A stretch of 64,000 nucleotides of DNA. Source: Polyangiaceae bacterium (lineage in GTDB: Bacteria > Myxococcota_A > Polyangia > Polyangiales > Polyangiaceae). A program made the translations under genes and the position numbers. This document shows positions 24,380 through 32,388 of this stretch, piece after piece. Under the pieces are notes generated by a model, which was not told the origin of the DNA, did no database searches, and was given only the letters and a program-made list of their open reading frames with translations. Each line of letters begins with the position of its first letter. Position 1 is the first letter of the stretch. The stretch covers positions 1-64,000 of the forward strand of contig JAICUB010000022.1 of the NCBI GenBank assembly GCA_025936045.1, written 5' to 3'.

Positions 24380-25801
24380 TCACCGCCGCGTCGCGACTAC
24401 CACCGATTGGACGAAAAAGTCCTTCGCGCCGAATTCGTAGGACTCGAGAGCGAAGCCGCCGGCGGCGAGCAACTCGCCCGCTTCTTTGCGCGAGTGGATG
24501 AGGCTCACTTCAGGAGGATGAAACTGCACGTCCTTGTGGAGGATGTCGTTGAGGACGAAATGCGCCGACTTGATGACGGCAACGCTGGTCGCGCGAGCAT
24601 GCGGCCAGAAGACGATCAGTTTGCCGCGCGGACGCAAAACGCGGCCGACTTCGGTGAACGCGCGCACGAGCTCGTCGCGCTCGAAGTGCTCGACCACGCC
24701 GAGGTTGTAGGCCCCGTCGAAGCTGCCCGCCGCGAAGGGCAGATCAAAGATGCTGGCGTGTCGGACTTCCTCTGCGTCGGGATTGTTGCGGCGGTAGATT
24801 GCAAGCGCCGACGGGGAGATGTCCACGGCCGTGATCGTTGCGTGCCGATGCAGCCCTGCGTCTACCTGGCCGCTGCCGCAACCGGCATGAAGCAGGCGGG
24901 CGCCCGGAGCGAACTCCCGGAACAGCGTTGCTTCGAGGCGGCGCTTAATGACGGCGTTCCGGTACAGCGTCGCGATCACGTCGTAGGCGGCGGTCGACTT
25001 ATGGTTCTTTTTTTCCCAATACTCGTTCCAATTTTGCGGATCGATGAGCGCCGGATCGAGCACTACCGGCTCTTTGCCGAGCCGGACCCGGCCGGGGTTG
25101 ATTTGATCTTGGTAAAAGAGCGAAAAGAGCGTCTTCGCGCTGCGCGGCACTTCACCCCAACGCAGCTTGGAGCTCTCATAGGTGCTCTTGGGCAATTTGA
25201 TTGGCACCTCGGCGATCGAATGGCCGTTGCGCTGCAAGACGAACAAGCTCTCAAAGTAAAAGTCGTAGCCGCGCGCCGCAACGAGCCCGAAGAGCTCGCG
25301 AGGAATCGCTTTCAGGTTGTAGATGCGAAAACCGGTGGTCGAGTCCTGGGAGAGACCTAGCAGGTGCTTCGTGAGCACGTGACTCACACCGCTCAAGGAG
25401 CGCCGTAACAGAGACCAATCGCGGACACTGCCGGCATCGAGTTGTCGCGACCCCACGACCACGTCAGCCTGTTCACCGCGCGCGAGCAGGGCTCGGATCA
25501 AGCGAGGTGACTCCGTGTACTCGCCGTCGAGCGTGACGAGACGATCGTAACCCTCGCGGTATGCGAGCTCGATGGCGTCGAGATGATTGGCGCCGATCCC
25601 GCGCCGCTCGGCTTCGTTCCGGACGCGAAGCCGTGGCAGCTCCGCGGCGAGCCGGACGAGCTCCTCGCCCGTGCCGTCCCGCGAACCGTCGTCGGTCATC
25701 AGCACATCGGCCTCGAGGCCGAGTGCCAGGATGCCCTCGTACAGCGGTCGCAGGTTTTCGCGCCGCTCGAAGGTGCGGATGAAGATCAGAGTTTTCGCCA
25801 T
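24380..25801 (-). CDS. Bifunctional GT2 glycosyltransferase / SAM methyltransferase
   Basis: From ATG 25801 the protein is 473 residues. The N-terminal ~230 residues are a GT2 fold of the polyprenyl-phosphate sugar synthase type: 'LIFIRTFERRENLRPLYEGIL', 'VLMTDDGSRDGT', 'RLVTLDGEYTE' and 'TTGFRIYNLKAIPRELFGL'. From about residue 300 is a class I methyltransferase: 'LLHAGCGSGQVDAGL', 'AVDISPSALAIYRRN', 'FDGAYNLGVVEHFERDE' and 'VLRPRGKLIVFWPHARAT'. A single chain thus joins sugar transfer to methylation. Its ATG overlaps the start codon of the divergent gene at 25800. Frame extension upstream to 25906 has no family resemblance. Confidence 0.82.
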   Translation of the reverse strand: MAKTLIFIRTFERRENLRPLYEGILALGLEADVLMTDDGSRDGTGEELVRLAAELPRLRVRNEAERRGIGANHLDAIELAYREGYDRLVTLDGEYTESPRLIRALLARGEQADVVVGSRQLDAGSVRDWSLLRRSLSGVSHVLTKHLLGLSQDSTTGFRIYNLKAIPRELFGLVAARGYDFYFESLFVLQRNGHSIAEVPIKLPKSTYESSKLRWGEVPRSAKTLFSLFYQDQINPGRVRLGKEPVVLDPALIDPQNWNEYWEKKNHKSTAAYDVIATLYRNAVIKRRLEATLFREFAPGARLLHAGCGSGQVDAGLHRHATITAVDISPSALAIYRRNNPDAEEVRHASIFDLPFAAGSFDGAYNLGVVEHFERDELVRAFTEVGRVLRPRGKLIVFWPHARATSVAVIKSAHFVLNDILHKDVQFHPPEVSLIHSRKEAGELLAAGGFALESYEFGAKDFFVQSVVVATRR

Positions 25802-27527
25802 GATTAACTGCCTGAAGCTTAGCAAGGCCGCGCTAGACTCCGTGCGGAACTTGTTGGGAAGAAATTTTCTCGGGCCCGTCTTCGAGCGCCTGCGGGCGCT
25901 TCGCAATCTCCCTGGGGGGGTTCGCAGTCTCGTCGGGGGACATTGGGGGCGGCTGCTCGCTCCCGCGATCGTGCCGCTCGCGCTGCTGCCGTTCGCCGCC
26001 TTGCTCGTCTATCAAGAGGTCAGTGAGCCCCTGTTCGGCGACACCGGGTACATGCAGTACCTGGCGTGGGGCATTCGGCACGGCATGAAGATCTATCGAG
26101 ACATGGGCTCGACGGACGGCCCCTTCATCCATTTCGGTTTGGCGCTCACCGAGGCGCTGTTCGGGCAGAGCGATCACGCCCTGCGCGTGGGAGACATGGT
26201 GCTTCAGATCGGCGCGAGCGGCCTTATGGGAGCGCTCCTCGCGCCGCGTCGCGGCCTGAACCGGACCGCGCGTTGGGTGAGCATCGTGGTCTGGGCCGGA
26301 GTGAGCGTCACGATCTGGCTCGCGTACTATCTGGTCGAACCGTGGGCCGTGACGGCCTCGCGCGAGGGTTACTATTGTGCAGTTGGCTGCGCCGGAATGG
26401 TCGCGCTCTACAAGAGCGGCTCTCTGGAGGGCCGAGCGAACCTGGTGGCCGCCTTCTTGGGCGGCGCGGCCGTCACGAGCATGTGTTTCGGAAAGCCGAC
26501 TGGCATCATCTTCACCTGCGCGGGCGCGCTGTCGCTCCTCGTAGTCGAGCCGGAGCTCGTGCCCACGCGCCGCCTGCGTATCCGATGGGCGGCCTACGGC
26601 GCGCTCTTCTGCGTCGTTGCGTTCACGCTCGGCCTTGCGCTGTTCGGCAGCTTCCGCGGCTATTTTTTTTGGAGCGTCGAGCTACCATATATCGGCAACA
26701 AGTTCATCTGGCGCATGGACTGGTTGAAGCTCGTGCTGCTCCAATACGGCGACGTACGGGCGCTCGCGATCAGCGCGCTGATCGTAGGGGTCTGCGCACT
26801 GGCTTGGCGGCTGTTGCCGGGCCGAGCCATCGGTTTCGTCGTCTCGCCGGTTCTGCATTGGCTGTCGTTCTGCGCGCAAGCCCGCGGGTTTCCCCATCAG
26901 GCTCTGCCGATCGTCGCCACCACGTTCGTCCTCGGGCTCGTCTTGGGCGCAAACCTTTGGGAGCGCGGCAGTGAGAACGAGGTGCTGGGCATCCTCGCCC
27001 CGATAACGCTCGCGCTCATGGGGTATCACGCCTTCGGCAACTTCGACGCAAGCCCTTACAGGTGGAACGGCGATCGCTCAGCCTGGGGCCACCCGGTGAA
27101 CTCCTTCTGCAATCCCGAGAAACTCGCGGGGGCGTGGCTCAAAGGTCACACGGCCCCGAATGACAGCGTCTTTGCGTACACGCCGGGTCCACGCGGAGAT
27201 AACGCCGCACTGATCTTGTTCTACGCGGAACGCCGCACCGCGAGCCCTTATCACTATGCGCCCTGGCTCGATCCGGTAGAGCTCTTGCCGGAGTCCGAAA
27301 TCAAGCCGACGAAGAAGGAGCTTGCCGCCCTCAAGGCGCTCGAACGAAAGACCCGGCACGAAGCCTGCTCAGCCGTGATGCGTCATCCACCGGCAGCCAT
27401 CGTCTACGTGACCTTGAATCGCATGTTGGACGTGTGCCCCCCTGTCCGCGGCTTGCTCGAAAAGGGCTACCACGAAGCAAAAGTCTTCGACGACATCCAC
27501 ATTTACCTGCCGAACTCGAAGCCCTGA
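25800..27527 (+). CDS. Multi-pass membrane protein, GT-C-like
   Basis: With ATG 25800 the protein is 575 residues. A GTG at 25842 is a possible later start and would free the divergent start codon. The hydrophobic segments begin with LAPAIVPLALLPFAALLVYQ. The first large loop has 'PLFGDTGYMQYLAWGIRHGMKIYRDMGSTDGP', an Asp-containing loop like that in GT-C glycosyltransferases. About nine more segments follow, then a soluble C-terminal domain with 'DSVFAYTPGPRGDNAALILFYAERR' and 'AAIVYVTLNRML'. Its divergent partner is a GT2-methyltransferase, so the pair may make and use one polyprenyl-linked sugar. Donor and acceptor are unknown. Confidence 0.65.
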   Translation: MINCLKLSKAALDSVRNLLGRNFLGPVFERLRALRNLPGGVRSLVGGHWGRLLAPAIVPLALLPFAALLVYQEVSEPLFGDTGYMQYLAWGIRHGMKIYRDMGSTDGPFIHFGLALTEALFGQSDHALRVGDMVLQIGASGLMGALLAPRRGLNRTARWVSIVVWAGVSVTIWLAYYLVEPWAVTASREGYYCAVGCAGMVALYKSGSLEGRANLVAAFLGGAAVTSMCFGKPTGIIFTCAGALSLLVVEPELVPTRRLRIRWAAYGALFCVVAFTLGLALFGSFRGYFFWSVELPYIGNKFIWRMDWLKLVLLQYGDVRALAISALIVGVCALAWRLLPGRAIGFVVSPVLHWLSFCAQARGFPHQALPIVATTFVLGLVLGANLWERGSENEVLGILAPITLALMGYHAFGNFDASPYRWNGDRSAWGHPVNSFCNPEKLAGAWLKGHTAPNDSVFAYTPGPRGDNAALILFYAERRTASPYHYAPWLDPVELLPESEIKPTKKELAALKALERKTRHEACSAVMRHPPAAIVYVTLNRMLDVCPPVRGLLEKGYHEAKVFDDIHIYLPNSKP

Positions 27528-27537
27528 CTTTTAGCCC

Positions 27538-27613
27538 GCGTTTCCACTGCGCACCGCGGCAAGCTTCGTCCCGTGCCGCGACTACCGGCTGTTCGCTGGC
27601 GCCGTGGAAACGC
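27538..27613 (+). other. Three-way-junction-like inverted-repeat structure
   Basis: GCGTTTCCAC (27538-27547) is perfectly complementary to GTGGAAACGC (27604-27613). Inside are two further hairpins: CGCGGCA (27555-27561) with TGCCGCG (27574-27580), and CCGGC (27585-27589) with GCTGG (27595-27599) including one G-U pair. The 76-nt unit fills most of the 129-bp gap between two genes on the same strand. It may be a terminator without a U tract, an RNA processing site or a small structured RNA. Confidence 0.35.
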
Positions 27614-27656
27614 TGCACACCGGGGGCGCGGCCTCCGATGCTAACCTCGCGACGCC

Positions 27657-28364
27657 TTGACCCACGACCCCACGCACTACATTGGTACCGAGCTCGAGCT
27701 TTTCGCGAACGCGACCAACTGGAAGGCGTACTTCGCTCGTCGCATCAGGGCGTGGGTAACGGGTGACGTGCTCGAGGTGGGTGCCGGCATCGGAACGAAC
27801 ACGAGCGAGCTTCGCACGCCGAGCGTCAAGAGTTGGCTCTGCCTCGAGCCCGACGCTTCGCTCGCCGCGCAAGCGAGCGCCGCGGTCGCTTCAATCCCCA
27901 ACTGCACGGTCGCGGTCGGCACGACGGAAACGGCGAAGCTCGGCACGTACGACTCCGTGCTCTACGTCGACGTTCTCGAGCACATCGAGGACGACCGCGG
28001 CGAGCTCGAGCGCGCGGCCGCGCTTCTCAGGCCGGGCGGCGCGCTGGCGGTCCTATGTCCCGCGCACCAAGGCCTTTACAGCGAGATCGATCGTGCCGTC
28101 GGGCATTTCCGACGTTACAGCGCCGAAAGCCTGGGCGCATGCGGACCGTCTGCCCTCGGGCTCGAGAAAATTTTTTACCTCGACTGCGTGGGCATGCTCG
28201 CCTCCCTCGCGAATCGAACTCTCTTGAAGAGCAGTGCGGCGAGCGCGGGGCAAATCCGCGTCTGGGATCGACTCATGGTTCCGATCTCGCGCCTGCTCGA
28301 TCCCTGTCTGGGTTACCGACTCGGAAAGTCCGTGGTTGCCGTCTGGCGCCGCCCGGACAAGTGA
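27657..28364 (+). CDS. SAM-dependent methyltransferase (class I)
   Basis: The protein is 235 residues, starting at TTG 27657. No ATG or GTG lies upstream of the conserved N-terminus (HYIGTELELFANATNWKAY). Motif I is LEVGAGIGTNT near residue 40, then 'LCLEPDASLAAQA', 'YDSVLYVDVLEHIEDD', and 'LLRPGGALAVLCPAHQGLYSEIDRAVGHFRRYS'. This last sequence is typical of a widespread methyltransferase clade found next to polyprenyl-phosphate glycosyltransferases. The gene precedes a GT2-methyltransferase fusion and may work on the same sugar chain. Confidence 0.84.
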   Translation: MTHDPTHYIGTELELFANATNWKAYFARRIRAWVTGDVLEVGAGIGTNTSELRTPSVKSWLCLEPDASLAAQASAAVASIPNCTVAVGTTETAKLGTYDSVLYVDVLEHIEDDRGELERAAALLRPGGALAVLCPAHQGLYSEIDRAVGHFRRYSAESLGACGPSALGLEKIFYLDCVGMLASLANRTLLKSSAASAGQIRVWDRLMVPISRLLDPCLGYRLGKSVVAVWRRPDK

Positions 28365-28434
28365 AAAGGCAGGGGTAACGGCGCGGTCCGCGGCGAGTAC
28401 CGCGAGGCGCCCGTGTGGGCTACATTCGCCGCGC

Positions 28435-30171
28435 GTGCACGGAAACAAGCTCGGGCCTCTCAATAAGATTTTAGTCTTCACGGCCACCTACAACGAGGCC
28501 GAGAACATCGTGCATCTCGTGCGCGAGGTCTTCTCGACACTTCCGAGCTGCGAGATGCTCGTGGTGGACGACAACTCGCCGGACGGAACCGGTGCGCTGC
28601 TCGAAGAGCTCAGGCTCAAAGAACCGCGGCTCCACGTGGAGCACCGGCCGAGCAAGAACGGCCTCGGCACCGCGCACAAGCTGGCGATGAAGTTCGCGCT
28701 CGCCCACGGTTACGACGCGCTCATCACGATGGATGCGGACTTCTCGCATCATCCGAAATACCTGCCGCGTATGCTGGACGAGCTCGCTCGCGCCGAGTTC
28801 GTAACGGGGTCTCGCTTCATGCCGGGTGGAAGCTGCGAGTATCCGCCCTCCCGCGTGGCGTTGAGCCGCACGGCGAACACGCTGACGCGTGGACTCCTCG
28901 GGATCCCGCTGCATGAAACCACGACGTCGTACCGAGGCTTCCGGCGTTCGCTGCTCGAGCGCATGAACGTCGACGCGATTCGCTCGGAGGGCTACTCCTT
29001 CTTCGTCGAATCGCTGTTCCTCGTCGACCGGCTGGTGCGTAGCGAAGAGGCCGGCGACGAAGCGATGCGGGAATTTCCGATCCGCTTCGAGGATCGCCGC
29101 GCGGGCGCGACGAAGATCTCGAAGAAGGAGATCTGGAACGGGTTCGTAAACCTGGCACGCCTAGCGGCGAAACGCGCGGTCGGGCGCACGAACCCTGGCA
29201 CCCCGCCGGACGACCCCGAAAGCGGTACCGTTTGCAACGCGTGCGGCTCCCCCTATTACATCGAACAGTATCCGGCCACGAACGAAGGACACGCTAGCAC
29301 CACGTATCGCTGCACGAGCACCGGGCACTCTTCACACGGCCGGCTCGTACGCTGCCTCGGCTGCGGCCTCGTGTACACCAACCCGCAGCTGCCGCACGGT
29401 GAGATGGTCGCGCTCTACAGCGCGGTCGAGGACAAGACGTACCTCGAAAACGTCTCGGCTCGCGTCCGGACGTTCACGCGCAATCTCGACTCGATCTTGC
29501 AGTATCTGCCCGCGCGCGGACGCCTGCTCGACGTGGGCTCGTACTGTGGGGTCTTCTTGGACGTCGCGCGCGACCGCGGCTACGACGTGACCGGCGTCGA
29601 GCCGTCTCGCTGGGCCTCCGACTACGCCCGCGAGCACTACGGCGTCAAAACGATCACGGGCACGCTCGCGGACGTTCCGCGACAAGAGCCGTTCGACGTC
29701 GTGTGCTCGTGGGACGTGCTCGAGCACATGTCGAACCCTGCGCGCGAGCTCGCCTTGGTCAACGAGCGCCTACGGAAAGGCGGGATTTTCGCGTTCTCGA
29801 CGGTCGACTACAAGAACTGGTTTCCGCGCCTCGCCGGTGAGCGCTGGCCGTGGATGATGGACATGCACCTTTATTACTTCGACCAGAAGGTGCTGACGCA
29901 GATGCTCGAGCGCGCAGGTTTTCGCGTGATCAACGTTCACCCGTATTGCCATATCGTCACGCTCGACTACCTGATGAGCAAGCTCGACGCCCTCGGCGTG
30001 CCCGGCGCCGCGTTGCTCCAGCACGCCCTCGCGAAGACGCCGCTCCACTCGGCGTACGTGCCGTTCCATTTCGGCGACATCCAGCTCTTCGTCTGCGAAA
30101 AGGTGCGTGAAGTGTCGATCGACGGAAGCGCGACGAACGGCGCGCACCCGAGCGCGTCCGTCACGGCCTGA
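28435..30171 (+). CDS. Bifunctional GT2 glycosyltransferase with zinc ribbon and SAM methyltransferase
   Basis: Start GTG 28435 gives 578 residues. The first ~230 residues are close to dolichyl-phosphate mannose synthase: 'ILVFTATYNEAENIVHLVREVF', 'LVVDDNSPDGT', 'LITMDADFSHHPKYLPRML' and 'TTSYRGFRRSLLERM'. A zinc-ribbon-like segment follows near 265-315: CNACGSPYY, then RCLGCGLVYTNPQLP. The rest is a methyltransferase with 'LLDVGSYCGVFLDVARDRGYDVTGVEPS', 'FDVVCSWDVLEHMSNPA' and 'RLRKGGIFAFSTVDY'. The zinc ribbon plus methyltransferase arrangement is common in sugar C-methyltransferases and related enzymes, though here it is fused to a GT2. It converges with and overlaps the minus-strand operon by 11 nt. 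Confidence 0.82.
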   Translation: MHGNKLGPLNKILVFTATYNEAENIVHLVREVFSTLPSCEMLVVDDNSPDGTGALLEELRLKEPRLHVEHRPSKNGLGTAHKLAMKFALAHGYDALITMDADFSHHPKYLPRMLDELARAEFVTGSRFMPGGSCEYPPSRVALSRTANTLTRGLLGIPLHETTTSYRGFRRSLLERMNVDAIRSEGYSFFVESLFLVDRLVRSEEAGDEAMREFPIRFEDRRAGATKISKKEIWNGFVNLARLAAKRAVGRTNPGTPPDDPESGTVCNACGSPYYIEQYPATNEGHASTTYRCTSTGHSSHGRLVRCLGCGLVYTNPQLPHGEMVALYSAVEDKTYLENVSARVRTFTRNLDSILQYLPARGRLLDVGSYCGVFLDVARDRGYDVTGVEPSRWASDYAREHYGVKTITGTLADVPRQEPFDVVCSWDVLEHMSNPARELALVNERLRKGGIFAFSTVDYKNWFPRLAGERWPWMMDMHLYYFDQKVLTQMLERAGFRVINVHPYCHIVTLDYLMSKLDALGVPGAALLQHALAKTPLHSAYVPFHFGDIQLFVCEKVREVSIDGSATNGAHPSASVTA

Positions 30172-31771
30172 GATACAAGCGATCGTTGATTTTCCGATAC
30201 TGAAACCGTGCGAGGAACGGGAAGACGAGCGTCCGCAGGTGACGGCCCTTGCGCCATTCGTTCTCGGGGTCGATGAAAACGACGCGGGGGCGATGCTCCG
30301 CCAATTCTCGCTTCAGCGGGCGGAGGCGCTCTTCGTCCGTGGCGCCCTCGTACGACGGCAGGATGTCGTCGATGATGTTCGTTTCGCGCAGAGCGCTCAC
30401 GCGATCGGCTTGCGCGTAGAGCTGCGGCGTCCCGGTCGTGAAAATACGGTCAGACGGCGTCGTGTGCGACGCGATGAACGCGAGTAAGCCGGGCTGCGGT
30501 TCGTGCCAGGGTACGCGCTCGAAATGCGTGCGCGAAAGCCGGTCGAAGGTGGGCCACACGTACGCGGCCATCGCAACGCACGCGACCGCGCTCGCTCCGA
30601 CGCGCACGCGGCGCGGGGCGCTCGCGAGCGGCACCCTCAATGAGTCGAGCGAGACGACGATGACGTAGAGCACGCCGGCCATCGACATCACGCAATAGTG
30701 CAGCCACATGCATAGGGTCGGGACCGACGCCCAAAGGCCCGCGGCGGTCGCCGCGAGCACGCTGACGAAGAGCCAAACCGAGCGGCGCAGCGCGAAGACG
30801 GCGCCGGGGAGCGCGAGCGGCGCGAGGTAGCCGAGCGTGCTCTCGTTGAAGAAAACCTCGCGGATGTGCTTCCACGCCACGTCGAAGCCCCAGTCGGGAT
30901 TCGCTCCCACGGCCACGCAATACGACGTCTTGGGGTCGCGGTAGATGCGCTGGTAGCTATGAATCAGGTCGACGTACGCGCTCATGGCGCCCGTAGGCAC
31001 CATGTACAGGCAGAGCAGCAGGAAAAACGCAGTTACCCCGAGCAAGCTCGCGCGTGCGAAGCGTTTGGCGTGCGCGAGCGACGAAGCGTTACGGAGAAAA
31101 AAAGCTCCGCACCAGGTGACGGCCACAACGCCGCCGATCGGCTCCTTCGACAACACGGCGCACGACATGAAAAAGCCGCCCGCGCCCACGACGACGTCCG
31201 CGCCTCTGCCTTGCCACAGGAACGCGGCTAGACCGAGCGTGTAATACGTGACTCCGATTGATTCACAATCGCTGAGCGCGGTGTCGTGATAGCCGGTATT
31301 CAGAAAGAGCGCGACGAAACCGACCACGGCGGCGAGCGTCAAGAAGCGCTCGCTCCGCCGCGCGAGCAACGACATTTGCAGCAACAAGACCGCCGCGAGT
31401 GGGACGATCGTGAAGAACGTGCGGTACCCGTAATTTTTCAGACCGAACAGCGCGATGGCGATCGCGTGCGTGATGAACGAGATCGGCGGCTTGAATTCGA
31501 GAAAATCCTTGTAGAGCGTCAGGCCCTTGGTGATGCACCAGCCGCCCCACGTGAAAAACTCCTCGTCGTACCCCGGATAGTTCGCAAAGAAGGGCTTGTT
31601 GAGGACGAGAAAGACGAGCGCCGTGATGCCCAACGTGAAGGCGTCCAGCGCTAGCGAGACGACGCGTTTGCGATCGACCTCGGTCAGATTGAAGCGAACG
31701 GCCGTGCGCGCGAACCGCCCCGTCCCGTGAACGGCGGGAGTAGCCCGAGGAGCGCCCCCGGAGTCATTCAT
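30161..31771 (-). CDS. Multi-pass membrane protein, GT-C-like
   Basis: From ATG 31771 the protein is 536 residues. The first hydrophobic segment (LDAFTLGITALVFLVLNKPF) is followed by 'FFANYPGYDEEFFTWGGWCITKGLTLYKDFLEFKPP', an acidic loop (DEE) of the kind seen in GT-C enzymes that use polyprenyl-phosphate sugars. About ten more segments follow, and a soluble C-terminal domain contains 'FTTGTPQLYAQADRVSALRETN'. It is the last gene of the minus-strand run and overlaps the methyltransferase before it by 4 nt and the convergent gene by 11 nt. The frame open upstream of 31771 overlaps that methyltransferase and is not used. Confidence 0.7.
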   Translation of the reverse strand: MNDSGGAPRATPAVHGTGRFARTAVRFNLTEVDRKRVVSLALDAFTLGITALVFLVLNKPFFANYPGYDEEFFTWGGWCITKGLTLYKDFLEFKPPISFITHAIAIALFGLKNYGYRTFFTIVPLAAVLLLQMSLLARRSERFLTLAAVVGFVALFLNTGYHDTALSDCESIGVTYYTLGLAAFLWQGRGADVVVGAGGFFMSCAVLSKEPIGGVVAVTWCGAFFLRNASSLAHAKRFARASLLGVTAFFLLLCLYMVPTGAMSAYVDLIHSYQRIYRDPKTSYCVAVGANPDWGFDVAWKHIREVFFNESTLGYLAPLALPGAVFALRRSVWLFVSVLAATAAGLWASVPTLCMWLHYCVMSMAGVLYVIVVSLDSLRVPLASAPRRVRVGASAVACVAMAAYVWPTFDRLSRTHFERVPWHEPQPGLLAFIASHTTPSDRIFTTGTPQLYAQADRVSALRETNIIDDILPSYEGATDEERLRPLKRELAEHRPRVVFIDPENEWRKGRHLRTLVFPFLARFQYRKINDRLYLRP

Positions 31772-32385
31772 GCCTTGAGCCGAATCGCCGCGAACGTGTT
31801 GAGGCCGCCTTTGTGCGAAAAGCACGTGATCTCGCTCGGCTTGAAGCCGGCGCGCACGAGGAGCGGCCAGAGATCCTTCACGTCGTAATACGTCTTGTGG
31901 TCGTCCATCTCGGCCGCTGGCGAAAGACCGAGCCTGAAGGCGGAGAGCTCGAGGTAACGCTTGCCGCGCCAGGACGGCACGTTGACGAGGCAGGTCCCAC
32001 CCGGGCGGAGCAAGCGCCGGATCTCGACGAGCGCTCGTTCTGGTTCCCACAGATGCTCGAGCACCGAGACGATGAGCACGATGTCGATGCTCTGGTTCGG
32101 CAGCTCGGCGAGCGCTCCCGGCAAACCGCCCTCGATGGCCTGCACCTTGGGCTGGCTCTTGAGCTCGGGCGCGATGGCGACGTCGACGAGCACGAGCCGC
32201 TCCACGTCGTCGAGCAGCGTGCGCGAGAAGGTGGCGTGGTGACCGCAGCCGAGGTCGGCGACGACCTTGCCGCGGAACGACGGCACGAAGCGTCGAATTT
32301 GCCGGGCGGAAAGCCATACGCCGAAGTGGTCGACGAGCGTCGGGCGATAGCCTTGACCGAATGCTTCGGTGCGGGTGGTCGACAT
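31768..32385 (-). CDS. SAM-dependent methyltransferase (class I)
   Basis: The protein is 205 residues. Motif I is ADLGCGHHATF near residue 43, 'LVLVDVAIAPELK' is strand 2, 'SIDIVLIVSVLEHLWEPERALVEIRRLLRPGGTCLVNVPSW' covers motifs IV to VI, and 'LLVRAGFKPSEITCFSHKGGLN' ends the fold. It has 3 nt to the GT2 gene upstream and a 4-nt overlap with the GT-C-like gene downstream, so the three genes are probably translated together. The likely target is the sugar assembled by its neighbours, but this is inferred. Confidence 0.84.
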   Translation of the reverse strand: MSTTRTEAFGQGYRPTLVDHFGVWLSARQIRRFVPSFRGKVVADLGCGHHATFSRTLLDDVERLVLVDVAIAPELKSQPKVQAIEGGLPGALAELPNQSIDIVLIVSVLEHLWEPERALVEIRRLLRPGGTCLVNVPSWRGKRYLELSAFRLGLSPAAEMDDHKTYYDVKDLWPLLVRAGFKPSEITCFSHKGGLNTFAAIRLKA

Positions 32386-32388
32386 GGG

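Noticed and set aside
27581..27603. T-arm-like sequence suggesting a tRNA in the structured gap
   Set aside because: The GTTC hairpin has a five-base loop and the other arms do not fit a tRNA cloverleaf.
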